Shown here: piece after piece, positions 32,798 to 40,951 of the stretch
How positions within the stretch are numbered: position 1 is the stretch's first letter
How the letters are laid out: each line of letters opens with the position of its first letter
Source of the DNA: Dendrophyllia cribrosa
Taxonomy: Eukaryota > Cnidaria > Anthozoa > Scleractinia > Dendrophylliidae
Direction of reading: 5' to 3'
Assembly (NCBI GenBank): GCA_024195265.1
Contig: JAJLRJ010000013.1
Coordinates: forward strand, 4,231,075-4,295,074
DNA: 64,000 nucleotides
The notes under the pieces: model-generated
Told to the model about the DNA's origin: nothing
The model's database searches: none
What the model saw: only the letters and a program-made list of their open reading frames with translations
Translations under genes and position numbers: made by a program

Positions 32798-34609
32798 TTA
32801 GACTTCAAACAATAAAGAAACCCGGTAACTAAAAGCTGTGGAAGGGTTTGTGGTGAAGGGTCTGACCTGAATAGAATCCAATGCCTTCAATGGGAGATTA
32901 ATCTGTATGGTTTGTGTTCTACCGTCTTTGGGTGATGTGAAGGTTCTTTTTACAATTTCAACGCTGATGGGTGGATAACCTGGGTAGCCTCGATGCGTAG
33001 CATAAGTAACAATTGACTTTAAGGTACAATCAATGGGAATCAACAAATCATCATCATCCCCATTAAATTTGATATATAATGCTGGCTGACCCAGATGCCC
33101 ACTCAACAAAAAAGATGATTTATTTCCGATTAGTTGATGACCATTCATATCTAAATCAGTTTGCATAGTCATCGTCTGATTTTCATAAACGAAAGGAGCA
33201 TCATAAACAGAACTTGGTACATCTGATTGAGAACCTTTTACACCATAAATAATCAGATTTGCTGGGCCTTGAGAAGCTGATGATGCTGTTCCTTGCCATT
33301 TCAAATCCAGATAGATAAATTCCGGTGGAGAAATCTGCCATTTATGCATGTGAATGATTGATCGAGAATAGTTGGAAAACTTCTTCGTTGATTGTTGATT
33401 GATATTCAAGCTGGTCGAAACAACGTCAACGCTCACACCCGTCATGGAAGCGGGGAAGAATTCAATGCAAATCGTATATTCCCCTTCTGGAAGCTTCAGC
33501 ATATTGAAACCAAGTCGCCCAGAGTATTCATTAAAAACATCTTTTGTTATTTTCAAATTGAAAGCTTTTTTATTAATTTGATGGGGTGAACTTGTAAAAT
33601 CAGATAAACCAGTCACTGTCATATTATGTTCAGCTCTGGATTCATCCACATCCTCCATCAAATACCGGAATTCATCCTTCAAGTGGGAGGTTGAAGATAT
33701 ATGCGATTCATTGACATATTTTTTAAGGTCAGCTTCTGTTTTAATCAGTTCCTCTGCCAGAGCTACTGTCTTGTTATTTAGCTGTGTGTCAACATATTGT
33801 TTTGATGTTGCTTCATTGGATGTTTTTGGATCGGGAAGACCAATGATTTTCTCCGATCCCATATCAAGTTGTCCAGTCATTGTTCCACCTGATAAAGAAA
33901 GTTTATTAGCTGCCAGCCCGGAGACTGCCGTGTCCACATATTTTTTGTTGACTGCTTGATCGATTGCTGTTGGATCTTTCACGTTGAAGATGAAATTCGT
34001 TCCCATATCCAAGCTTGTTTCCATTGGAAATGTTTCTTTTCTGCTGACAAAAACATTCTTTGCATCGTCATAGGAGATCAGATTGTTATAGTTTGCGGAA
34101 AGATCCTCATAAGTCTGCTGTTTTGATTGTGTGACATGAAACAGTCCTTTCAAATCGATGTCTTTCGTCACTTCATGCGTGTGAGCAGGTGCAGCTGGGT
34201 GATATTTTTTCAGCGTTACCATATTCACAGCAGAAAGATCATTGGATTCATCTGTATCCAGATTTGTGATCAGTTTCCGATCCATGTCAATCTCTCCAGG
34301 AAGAATCAGTTTCTTTCCCCTGAGGTCCAAATCTCCAGTCATATGGGAGGATCCATCAACCTGTAAAGAATCTGCTCTCAGTTGAATCAGTTTGGTTTCC
34401 ACACTTCTGTCTAGCGTGTCAACTTGATGTTTTGTGACTGCATCACCATTTGTTGTTCCTTCAGCGACATTGACTAGTTTTCTGTTTGACATATCATAAT
34501 CCCCTGTGGGTGTCAGTTTAAAACCAACTCCTGGCAATCCATCTCTTCCATCTCGACCCCCTCGGGAAGTGCTTGTTGTTTCAGAAAGCAATCCATTTGA
34601 ATAGCTCAT
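32798..34609 (-). CDS. Fibre-like protein with phage tail-fibre repeats
   Basis: 603 residues. After a short collagen-like stretch (GRDGRDGLPG, residues about 18-27) come four or five repeats of the type D(L)DM..KLI.N..DP...DAV.KKYVDT at about 37-66, 107-136, 199-228, 248-275 and a shorter one near 476. Such repeats are typical of trimeric phage tail fibres. The remaining C-terminal half is beta-rich and unlike known families to my eye, as receptor-binding heads often are. Inference: a trimeric virion spike or attachment protein. The start at 34609 is taken because the stop of the ATPase gene and this ATG form TAAAATG; the longer frame would overlap the ATPase by about 150 bases. Confidence 0.75.
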   Translation of the reverse strand: MSYSNGLLSETTSTSRGGRDGRDGLPGVGFKLTPTGDYDMSNRKLVNVAEGTTNGDAVTKHQVDTLDRSVETKLIQLRADSLQVDGSSHMTGDLDLRGKKLILPGEIDMDRKLITNLDTDESNDLSAVNMVTLKKYHPAAPAHTHEVTKDIDLKGLFHVTQSKQQTYEDLSANYNNLISYDDAKNVFVSRKETFPMETSLDMGTNFIFNVKDPTAIDQAVNKKYVDTAVSGLAANKLSLSGGTMTGQLDMGSEKIIGLPDPKTSNEATSKQYVDTQLNNKTVALAEELIKTEADLKKYVNESHISSTSHLKDEFRYLMEDVDESRAEHNMTVTGLSDFTSSPHQINKKAFNLKITKDVFNEYSGRLGFNMLKLPEGEYTICIEFFPASMTGVSVDVVSTSLNINQQSTKKFSNYSRSIIHMHKWQISPPEFIYLDLKWQGTASSASQGPANLIIYGVKGSQSDVPSSVYDAPFVYENQTMTMQTDLDMNGHQLIGNKSSFLLSGHLGQPALYIKFNGDDDDLLIPIDCTLKSIVTYATHRGYPGYPPISVEIVKRTFTSPKDGRTQTIQINLPLKALDSIQVRPFTTNPSTAFSYRVSLLFEV

Positions 34610-34610
34610 T

Positions 34611-35243
34611 TTAAAGTCTTTCATCAAAGTTTTTAGCAATGAATTTCCTCGGCTTATCCACATAGAGGAAAGAGAATGGATCATGCGTTGCTTTCTTATA
34701 ATCTTCTTTGCTGACTTGTGTCTCCCTACAAAGTAGGGAAACTTCATTGTTGCTGGGGAATTCAAAGATGCAAAAATGAGAACAATTCAGGCGGATATCT
34801 TTTGGTGTTTGGAAATAACTTTGTGAAAGATAAATCATAGAACAATTCTTATGCCTACCTTGGATAAAATAATCAATTAGGGGTTTTTGATTCTTTTCGC
34901 AAACAAAATCATCGAAAACAACCAGTTTTTGATTCTCCCCTGACAATTCAGAAACTGGGATGATTTCATTCGGTGATGCCTCCACAACATCATACCCAGC
35001 TTCTTTGTTGATTGGGTGAAATGTTTTCAGAAGATGTTGATATTTAGCTTGGTTAAGATTTTTCGCATAGAGATAAATTTTATCATAATACAACAATCTC
35101 AAAATCATATCCAGGAGAACATTTGTTTTCCCTGATCCTGAAGGGCCGCAGATCAACATTCTGAAAGCTTGATCAGGCATGAAAGGATGGAGCTGTCGAA
35201 AATTTGTAATTGGATCCTGACAATCATAATTTGGAATCTTCAT
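34611..35243 (-). CDS. A32-like FtsK/HerA packaging ATPase
   Basis: Genome-packaging ATPase of Polintons. In 210 residues it shows Walker A GPSGSGKT (33-40), Walker B LVVFDD (107-112) and a downstream SQSYFQTPKDIRLN sensor-like region. The length is normal for the family. It opens the minus-strand late-type set, divergent from the 35339 gene across a 12-bp tandem repeat. Start context ATAAAATGA. Confidence 0.95.
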   Translation of the reverse strand: MKIPNYDCQDPITNFRQLHPFMPDQAFRMLICGPSGSGKTNVLLDMILRLLYYDKIYLYAKNLNQAKYQHLLKTFHPINKEAGYDVVEASPNEIIPVSELSGENQKLVVFDDFVCEKNQKPLIDYFIQGRHKNCSMIYLSQSYFQTPKDIRLNCSHFCIFEFPSNNEVSLLCRETQVSKEDYKKATHDPFSFLYVDKPRKFIAKNFDERL

Positions 35244-35250
35244 TTTATTA

Positions 35251-35322
35251 TATTCAACATCATATTCAACATCATATTCAACATCATATTCAACATCATA
35301 TTCAACATCATATTCAACATCA
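35251..35322. repeat. 12-bp x 6 tandem repeat between divergent genes
   Basis: Six exact units of TATTCAACATCA fill the gap between the divergent starts at 35243 (-) and 35339 (+). If read through on the + strand they would code for repeated HHIQ, which I take as non-coding. They could be binding sites for a regulator or simply a slippage product. Confidence 0.9.
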
Positions 35323-35338
35323 TATTTTTGGATTTAAA

Positions 35339-36373
35339 ATGAGTTTATTGAAATGGAATGAAATGGCTAAAAGCAAATCTGCTTTGGGTCAAAAAATCAA
35401 CTTTATTCATGATGTCATCACCCAGAAAAAGTTGGGTAAAGAAACAAGTCAAATCGGATTTGAAAAAATGTTCAAACCCATCACATCGAAACTGGATGAT
35501 GTTATTGCATCGAATTTAAGACCACTTCCCCGGAAAAAGAAAGTTGGAAAAGCCAAACCCACGTACATTGATTATTATCCTGAAGTCGATCCATTTGAAG
35601 AGAAGGAAGTTGAAGGTTTGATTGATGATGATGAGATTGTATCACCACAAACAGCTAAGCAAATTCCAATAAGACCACCAACATACGAAGAAGTACTGGA
35701 AGAGTTAGAAGGTGAATCTCCTGTATATAAATCAACCGTTCCTGATTATGAAGTGGAAGAAGAGGAAGAGGAAGAGGAAGAGGAAGAGGAAGAGGAAGAG
35801 GAACTTAAAGGATGGGAAGAAGCTCAAGAAGATATTATTGAAGAAGAAGATAAAATTAATGAAATGCTAGATAAGATGGGTTTATCAAATTATAGCAAAA
35901 CAGATAAAGTCTTAGCTCAACCAAATGTTCCAGTAGAAAAGAAAAAAAATTTAATTGCAAACAGCATTATAATGCCAGCTCATAATATAAGAGCACAACT
36001 GAACAACCGTAACAGTTATATAAACAAAAAATTCAATGAAGGTAGAATAACTAAAAATCAAAGGGATATAGAATGGCAGGCTATAAAAGAAAAAAGAAAA
36101 GTACTGAATGACTACATGAAGTATTATAAAAACAAACTCAAGTCATTTGAAGGCTCTGGAGCCCGAAAACGATACGGACGTGGCATCTCATTTTTCAACG
36201 ATCCAAAAGATCTTCTCCAGAAACTTGAAGTCATTATCGGCTCTATCCTTGCTGGAAACACTAACATCGACGTGAGAAATGAAGGAGTTGCAATTCTCGA
36301 TATTCTCCTGAAAGAGTCAGTGATTAACAGGCCTCAGCATGAAAAGCTGTACAAAACCTATTTCAAAACATAA
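35339..36373 (+). CDS. Conserved Polinton protein, acidic middle
   Basis: 344 residues. A lysine-rich N-terminus is followed by PxYEEVLEE-like words, a run of about 18 glutamates near residue 145-160, then a basic region and a C-terminal block (RYGRGISFFNDPKDLL, HEKLYKTYF) that I recall as well conserved in cnidarian Polintons. Function unknown; position before penton and capsid genes suggests a virion or assembly role. The start at 35339 (TTTAAAATGA) excludes the upstream frame through the tandem repeat. It ends TAA, followed after one base by the next ATG. Confidence 0.75.
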   Translation: MSLLKWNEMAKSKSALGQKINFIHDVITQKKLGKETSQIGFEKMFKPITSKLDDVIASNLRPLPRKKKVGKAKPTYIDYYPEVDPFEEKEVEGLIDDDEIVSPQTAKQIPIRPPTYEEVLEELEGESPVYKSTVPDYEVEEEEEEEEEEEEEEEELKGWEEAQEDIIEEEDKINEMLDKMGLSNYSKTDKVLAQPNVPVEKKKNLIANSIIMPAHNIRAQLNNRNSYINKKFNEGRITKNQRDIEWQAIKEKRKVLNDYMKYYKNKLKSFEGSGARKRYGRGISFFNDPKDLLQKLEVIIGSILAGNTNIDVRNEGVAILDILLKESVINRPQHEKLYKTYFKT

Positions 36374-36374
36374 A

Positions 36375-37133
36375 ATGGAAAGAGAAATCGTCCTGTCATC
36401 TTACGCTGTTAAGAACAGACAAAACAAACCTGCAGATTTCATAACAAAATTTAATCGTCCAATTATTCTTGATTTGAATGAACAATATGTTGTTGGGTTG
36501 AAACGAATCATCAATATGAGTTTTACATGGTATAACATCAATCCGCAATATGAAAATCAACTGATTAGATTTTCCTCCGATGGTGGGAAAACATTTTCCG
36601 ATATTGCTTTTCCTGCTGGAGTTTGGGAGTATTCTGGGATAAATGATTTCATTCGGAAAGCAACAGTGGTGAAAGAATCTGGGAAAAAAGATGTTTTTCC
36701 AATCAATCTTGCTTTCAGCAATGAAACTTTCAGAGTGACAGTTTCACTGGCTGAAAATTATCAACTGGATTTCACCCAATCGAATTTCCATGATCTTGTG
36801 GGGTTTGATAAAAAGATTCTGAAGGAGAAAGTTAATGTTGGCCCTAAAGTTCCAAATCTCAGTCAAGATACTGATATGTTGAACATTCATTGTGATTTGA
36901 CAAATGACTCACTTGTGGATGGGGAAGAGACTGATATCATCTATTCCTTTTCCACATCTGTTCTGCAGGCATCATATAGTTTTGAGCGTGAACCCATAAA
37001 AATAGCATTCTGCCCTGTGAATAAAAACACGATCAGCTCAATTCGGATGTATATCACAGACGGGAAAAGAAGAATTGTTAACCTGAATGGGGCAGACACA
37101 GCATTCTCGTTGATATTAAAAAAAAGACTATAA
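36375..37133 (+). CDS. Penton (minor capsid) protein
   Basis: 252 residues, beginning MEREIVLSSYAVKN. Length, the beta-rich character and the place just upstream of the major capsid gene fit the single jelly-roll penton protein of Polintons. The start at 36375 forms ATAAAATGG with the previous stop; the longer in-frame start at 36339 would overlap the upstream gene. No jelly-roll motif can be proved by eye, so the call leans on context and on recall of the family's N-terminus. Confidence 0.8.
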   Translation: MEREIVLSSYAVKNRQNKPADFITKFNRPIILDLNEQYVVGLKRIINMSFTWYNINPQYENQLIRFSSDGGKTFSDIAFPAGVWEYSGINDFIRKATVVKESGKKDVFPINLAFSNETFRVTVSLAENYQLDFTQSNFHDLVGFDKKILKEKVNVGPKVPNLSQDTDMLNIHCDLTNDSLVDGEETDIIYSFSTSVLQASYSFEREPIKIAFCPVNKNTISSIRMYITDGKRRIVNLNGADTAFSLILKKRL

Positions 37134-37134
37134 A

Positions 37135-37569
37135 ATGAAAGCATATGAATTTTCTCGTTATTACCACCCCAAACTGGGGAAGTTTGTTTATAAGCATAAA
37201 GGAACAGGAATCATTTTTGATTCCATCTTCAAACCACTGAAAAAGATGGTAGGACCAGCCATGAAAGGAATTCTCAAGAAAGTTGCGAAACCATTTGCGA
37301 AAAAAGCTTTGGACGCAGGAATTTCTCACGCTGGAGAAAAAGTGGGTAAAATGGCAGTTGAAAAATCAGGTGATTTGATTATGAAAAAACTGGGAAACAT
37401 GAAGATTGGAAAACCATCTGTGAAACGAGGAAAAAAACCACAATCACACCCTTCAATCAAGGTCGCTTCGCTCCCTGCTTCACTCCCAACGAAACAACCA
37501 CAGAGAGCGAAGCCGATAGAAAGTGCAAATGATATCTTGAATAGACTTATCAGTGGTCAAGGAATTTAA
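37135..37569 (+). CDS. Small basic protein of the capsid cluster
   Basis: 144 residues, strongly basic, with an amphipathic lysine-rich helix-forming centre (about 40-100: KKVAKPFAKKAL, GEKVGKMAVEKSGD) and a C-terminal NDILNRLI word. It lies between penton and major capsid genes and could be a DNA-condensing or membrane-active minor capsid protein comparable in role to adenovirus pVI or pVII; that comparison is inference from charge and position only. The start forms ATAAAATGA with the previous stop. Confidence 0.7.
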   Translation: MKAYEFSRYYHPKLGKFVYKHKGTGIIFDSIFKPLKKMVGPAMKGILKKVAKPFAKKALDAGISHAGEKVGKMAVEKSGDLIMKKLGNMKIGKPSVKRGKKPQSHPSIKVASLPASLPTKQPQRAKPIESANDILNRLISGQGI

Positions 37570-37583
37570 AATAATCTATTAAA

Positions 37584-38870
37584 ATGGCTTTTCGATCGAA
37601 TGAATATCTCCAAAGAAATGAATTAGTAAGATTCCAGTTGGATGATGTACTCAGAGCCCCAGCAAATGGGCAAGCACAAACAAAAAATGGTTATAAATTC
37701 ACCATCAATGACAGATCAGCGTTCTATGACTGGCATAACGCTTATTTTGAAGTGCAATTTCAACTCCAGAAATTAGCAAATGGTGCTGGATATGCTGCTG
37801 CTGATAGGATAACAGTGATAAATGGCTCACATTCCCTGATAAAACACATGACCATCAGATCTGCAGGGAAGATTGTTTACGAACCTGACAATCTGCATAA
37901 AGTTACTTTTGTTAAAAATCTATTGGAATACTCAGATGACTTCAGCAGATCAGTTGCAAAAAACAGTTTCTGGTATTTGGATACGAATGCAACAACAGCT
38001 GCGAATAACATAGGATTTGAAGCGAGACGACTACAAACTCAAGCAGTTAACGATGATGGAACTGGAGGGGCAAAAGATGTTAATTGCATTATCCCCTTGA
38101 ATCGTTTCTCCTTTTTCGAGGAACTGGAAGGCAGGATGTTGGTCCCAATGCAGTTGCAATTCGAAATTAATCTTCAACAGGATGGTGAATTGATTCATAA
38201 GGCTGCTGCTGCTGCTGCCGGAAGAGTTGTCATCAACAGATTTTTGCTTTGGGTGCCAAGACTGTCTCCCAAAGATTCTCTTTATGATAAATTTATCAGT
38301 TCATTCCTGAAAGAAACACAATGGAAGTATCTGAGGGAGACATATGATCAATCAGCTCCCGCAACATCATCAGGATTCTTCCAGATTTCAGCGAGCATTG
38401 ATAATGTAAAGCATATTTTTGTCTGGCTGAAAAGATCCGCTCCACCCCATGATATCCCTGCAGAAGACTCTCCATATCTCTTTGACACTTTCAAGCTGAA
38501 TGCAGCAAATGCAAACTCATCCTTGTCAACTTGCAGATTGGAGTATGGAAATGGAGTGTTTTATCCTGAAACTGACTATGACACAGAATCAAAAGTCAGA
38601 ATCTTCAATGATGTTATGGCTTATGCAATGAGGAAAAATGACTTCAACACTGGGACTCAGTTGAATTTGGCTAACTTTCAATCACTTTATGGTCTCATTT
38701 ATTTCAATTTGTCTTACCAAGCTGAAAAACCAACAAGAGATCCCAAGCAGTTGATATTTCGATATACGCTGAATGCCAATGCAGCTGCAGCCTTCAATGT
38801 GCATGCAGTGGTTCTTTATGAGGAAACAGCTAAGATTAATAAAGTTGGTAATGAGTTGGTCATTGCCTAA
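37584..38870 (+). CDS. Major capsid protein (double jelly roll)
   Basis: 428 residues beginning MAFRSNEYLQRNEL. Length, position and conserved words such as RITVINGSHSLIKHM, FSFFEELEGRMLVPMQ and GKIVYEP fit the double jelly-roll major capsid protein of Polintons, which forms the hexons of an icosahedral shell. An alanine run near residue 205-212 (HKAAAAAAG) probably sits in a loop. Frame intact. Start context TTAAAATGG, 14 bp after the previous stop. Confidence 0.92.
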   Translation: MAFRSNEYLQRNELVRFQLDDVLRAPANGQAQTKNGYKFTINDRSAFYDWHNAYFEVQFQLQKLANGAGYAAADRITVINGSHSLIKHMTIRSAGKIVYEPDNLHKVTFVKNLLEYSDDFSRSVAKNSFWYLDTNATTAANNIGFEARRLQTQAVNDDGTGGAKDVNCIIPLNRFSFFEELEGRMLVPMQLQFEINLQQDGELIHKAAAAAAGRVVINRFLLWVPRLSPKDSLYDKFISSFLKETQWKYLRETYDQSAPATSSGFFQISASIDNVKHIFVWLKRSAPPHDIPAEDSPYLFDTFKLNAANANSSLSTCRLEYGNGVFYPETDYDTESKVRIFNDVMAYAMRKNDFNTGTQLNLANFQSLYGLIYFNLSYQAEKPTRDPKQLIFRYTLNANAAAAFNVHAVVLYEETAKINKVGNELVIA

Positions 38871-38902
38871 AGCGAAGTAAAAAACATATGTTATCATTAA
38901 AA

Positions 38903-39703
38903 ATGACAACATATCACCCATATAAAATAAATTTGTCTAAAGGACAAAAAGAAAAGCTTGGAAGAGCATTCAGAACAAACACTCCAGTCACCCTGAGATT
39001 GGGTAGTAATCAAACAAGTGGAAATGATGAACTGATGCTGACAACTAATCAAATTAAAAGAATCACAAAAGCAAAATCTCTGGGAAAAGGAGTTGAGATA
39101 AAGATATCAAAAACACAAATTAGAAAAGTAATGAAACAAGGTGGAAGTCTATTTTCTGCTATTATTCCTTTAGCTAAAACATTGATACCCACCCTGGGTA
39201 AAACACTTGGGTTGTCAGCACTGGCTGGTTTAGCGAGTGAAGGAGCAAGTCAAGTCGTCAAAGCAATAAGTGGAAAAGGTGGTGGTCAGGTGGGTGGATT
39301 TCTCATCCCCCAAAATAAAATTCAGAAACTGATTGACAATAAACATTTATTGACAAATAAACAGAAACAAGACATTTTGGTTGCCCTGCAATCAGGAGGA
39401 CAGTTGGTGATGAAACCATCCGTAAAACAGTCTGGTGGATTGTTAGGAAGTGTGTTGGCATCCATTGGAATCCCATTAGCACTTGACATGGTAAAGAATT
39501 TGTTTGGGAAAGGTGCTCCTAGAGTTGGACGACCAAAAGGAAAAGGAGCTCCAAGATTGGGAGCGTATCCTCCCCCATTTATTGGTAACTGGAGACGAAA
39601 CCCTGTTGGGATGGGTAAAAAAAAATCAAAAAAGGGCAAAGGACTTCTGCTGGGGACGAACAGCCCATTCAACAACATCCCAATTCTCGGGGAAATATTG
39701 TGA
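38903..39703 (+). CDS. Conserved Polinton minor virion protein, Gly-rich
   Basis: 266 residues, basic, with GG words at several places (KQGGS, GKGGGQVGG, LQSGGQ, KQSGGLLG) and a conserved C-terminal LLLGTNSPFNNIPILG. Cysteine proteases of the adenovirus type cut next to GG, so these may be maturation sites; this is inference. A hydrophobic segment spans about 85-115. The start at 38903 (TTAAAAATGA) is five codons inside the longest frame. Its last four bases overlap the protease frame, and an A9 run at 39617-39625 lies in phase for a -1 shift into that frame. Confidence 0.75.
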   Translation: MTTYHPYKINLSKGQKEKLGRAFRTNTPVTLRLGSNQTSGNDELMLTTNQIKRITKAKSLGKGVEIKISKTQIRKVMKQGGSLFSAIIPLAKTLIPTLGKTLGLSALAGLASEGASQVVKAISGKGGGQVGGFLIPQNKIQKLIDNKHLLTNKQKQDILVALQSGGQLVMKPSVKQSGGLLGSVLASIGIPLALDMVKNLFGKGAPRVGRPKGKGAPRLGAYPPPFIGNWRRNPVGMGKKKSKKGKGLLLGTNSPFNNIPILGEIL

Positions 39704-40134
39704 GGCCTAAATTTGTAATTAAACCGCTGTCAAATATTGATCTGTTGAAGTGGATTGAATATCTGAGGATTCCCAATTTCAAAGGGATCTTTGCGAGAGA
39801 TCAATTCATGCCACAAAAACACACTCCCTGCATCATCAATCTTGATTCACTTGAAAATGCAGGAACTCATTGGGTTTGTTGCGCTCCGGGGAAAAAATTC
39901 ACGTGGTATTTTGACTCTTTTGGAATGGGATTTCCCAAAGAATTCAAAAGTTCCAAACCAGTGATTTGGAACAGCAGTCAGTATCAAAACATAAACAGTG
40001 TTCTTTGCGGGTATTATTGCCTTTATTTCCTCCATCAATGGTCGCAGGGGAAAGATTTCTATGATATTCTCCAACCTCTCAGTTTGACTGATACAATGCA
40101 AAATGAAAGATTCATAAAAGAATATTTCGATTGA
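39700..40134 (+). CDS. Adenovirus/Ulp1-type cysteine protease
   Basis: Capsid maturation protease of Polintons. Counting from 39700, the catalytic residues are His57 (GTHWVC), Asp72 (WYFDSFG), Gln96 (SSQYQ) and Cys103 (VLCGYYC), all present in the right order. Length is normal. The odd point is the start: there is no ATG before residue 37. The frame opens after a stop at 39616-39618 and the first conserved codon is preceded by GTG at 39700, overlapping the TGA of the upstream gene. Expression could be by -1 frameshifting from that gene, by reinitiation at a non-AUG codon, or the start may have been lost. Confidence 0.9.
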   Translation: MRPKFVIKPLSNIDLLKWIEYLRIPNFKGIFARDQFMPQKHTPCIINLDSLENAGTHWVCCAPGKKFTWYFDSFGMGFPKEFKSSKPVIWNSSQYQNINSVLCGYYCLYFLHQWSQGKDFYDILQPLSLTDTMQNERFIKEYFD

Positions 40135-40136
40135 AA

Positions 40137-40295
40137 ATGAAGTCATATTGTGTGAAGGAGAAAAAACAAACTGAATGTGTTGAGCCATCTGGAACCATGA
40201 CCGCAAAAAATGGAAGAAAGATGTGGTTTTGCCATTGCGCTTCCTGTGGAATCAAAAAGACAAGATTTGTGAAGGCAAAGCCCTCGGGAAACTAA
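40137..40295 (+). CDS. Zn-ribbon-like N-terminal domain, ends at a frameshift signal
   Basis: 52 codons from an ATG in TTGAAAATGA context, three bases after the protease stop. Cysteines at 5, 14, 32, 34 and 37 (YCVKEKKQTEC; FCHCASCG) suggest a zinc ribbon like those found at the start of this protein family in other cnidarian Polintons, as I remember them. The frame stops at TAA 40293-40295. The bases just before it, GGGAAAC (40286-40292), are a slippery heptamer in the right phase. The continuation in the -1 frame is the PLA2-like gene. The frame is too short to be a typical gene on its own. Confidence 0.75.
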   Translation: MKSYCVKEKKQTECVEPSGTMTAKNGRKMWFCHCASCGIKKTRFVKAKPSGN

Positions 40296-40951
40296 GTCTG
40301 CCCTCACAAGGTGGGGGCTTTGGTGAATTAGCATTGACTGGCGTTGCTCATGCTCTTCCCTGGCTCGGGAAAAAAACAGTTGAAATGGGGAGATATGGAG
40401 CTAGTGAATTGTTGCGAAATAAGAACACTCAGAAAAAAGCATTAGATTTTGCTTTAGATAAGATGAAACCATTTCTTGCCAAAACCTCTTCCGATATGCT
40501 GAATCAACTATCCACAACGATTAGACCAAACATAAAATATAAGACAGATCGAGCTGATTTGGATGGAAGAGGATTGGATATTCATAACTTGATTGGGAAA
40601 CTACCAAAGCCAAAGAAAGGTTTCACTCTTCCCGGACATAACTTCACTGGCCCGTATAACCCTTTGGAAAAACAAGTCAGATTTGATGATACTGGAAAGA
40701 TTCTTGAAATCTGGCAACAACCCACAGGAAAAACAGACGCAGTTGCTATGCAGCATGATGTGGATTATTCAGTTTGCGCAAAACAAACAGATCCACGCAA
40801 ATGTAAAAATAAAGCAGACAGAAAAATGGTTGCCGCTTTGGATTCCATTCCCTGGAAAGAAAGACAGTGGGGTCATGCTTTGGCGAGAAATACCATTGAT
40901 GTAAAACAAAAACTTGGTCTCGGCGTTCCAAAAAACGGGAAAAGATTTTGA
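40223..40951 (+). CDS. PLA2-like (parvovirus VP1-type) protein, entered by -1 shift
   Basis: Coordinates follow the open frame from its first near-cognate codon (GTG); by the frameshift model translation enters at 40292. Counted from 40223, residues 138-185 hold GHNFTGPYNPL (a Ca-loop-like motif) and the catalytic-type dyad in AVAMQHDVDYSVC (His178-Asp179), the hallmarks of the phospholipase A2 domain in parvovirus VP1. There it breaches the endosome membrane; a similar entry role here is inference. No ATG precedes the domain's conserved N-terminal part. A second slippery site, AAAAAAC (40930-40936), lies near its 3' end and leads into the integrase frame. Confidence 0.85.
   Translation: MVLPLRFLWNQKDKICEGKALGKLSLPSQGGGFGELALTGVAHALPWLGKKTVEMGRYGASELLRNKNTQKKALDFALDKMKPFLAKTSSDMLNQLSTTIRPNIKYKTDRADLDGRGLDIHNLIGKLPKPKKGFTLPGHNFTGPYNPLEKQVRFDDTGKILEIWQQPTGKTDAVAMQHDVDYSVCAKQTDPRKCKNKADRKMVAALDSIPWKERQWGHALARNTIDVKQKLGLGVPKNGKRF
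40286..40318 (+). promoter_or_regulatory. Putative -1 ribosomal frameshift signal (Zn ribbon to PLA2-like)
   Basis: Slippery heptamer G GGA AAC at 40286-40292, read in phase by the upstream frame and followed at once by UAA. After a 7-nt spacer (40293-40299) comes a hairpin with an 8-bp stem (GCCCTCAC 40300-40307 with GTGGGGGC 40311-40318, one G-U pair, loop AAG). The downstream gene is in the -1 frame. Spacer and stem match known -1 signals. The alternative is a chance 1-nt indel at a G/A run. Confidence 0.65.

Noticed and set aside
34610..34765. Longer start for the fibre-like gene
   Set aside because: It would overlap the ATPase by about 150 bases and the TAAAATG junction gives a better start.
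35251..35322. CRISPR-like array
   Set aside because: Twelve-base units without spacers in a eukaryotic virus-like element; a simple tandem repeat.
35210..35338. N-terminal extension with repeated HHIQ before the 344-aa protein
   Set aside because: It is a read through the 12-bp tandem repeat and overlaps the ATPase start on the other strand; the ATG at 35339 has the usual context.
39619..39700. Strong hairpin downstream of the A9 run
   Set aside because: Only 4-bp stems could be found by eye, so the protease frameshift is reported as weaker than the other two.
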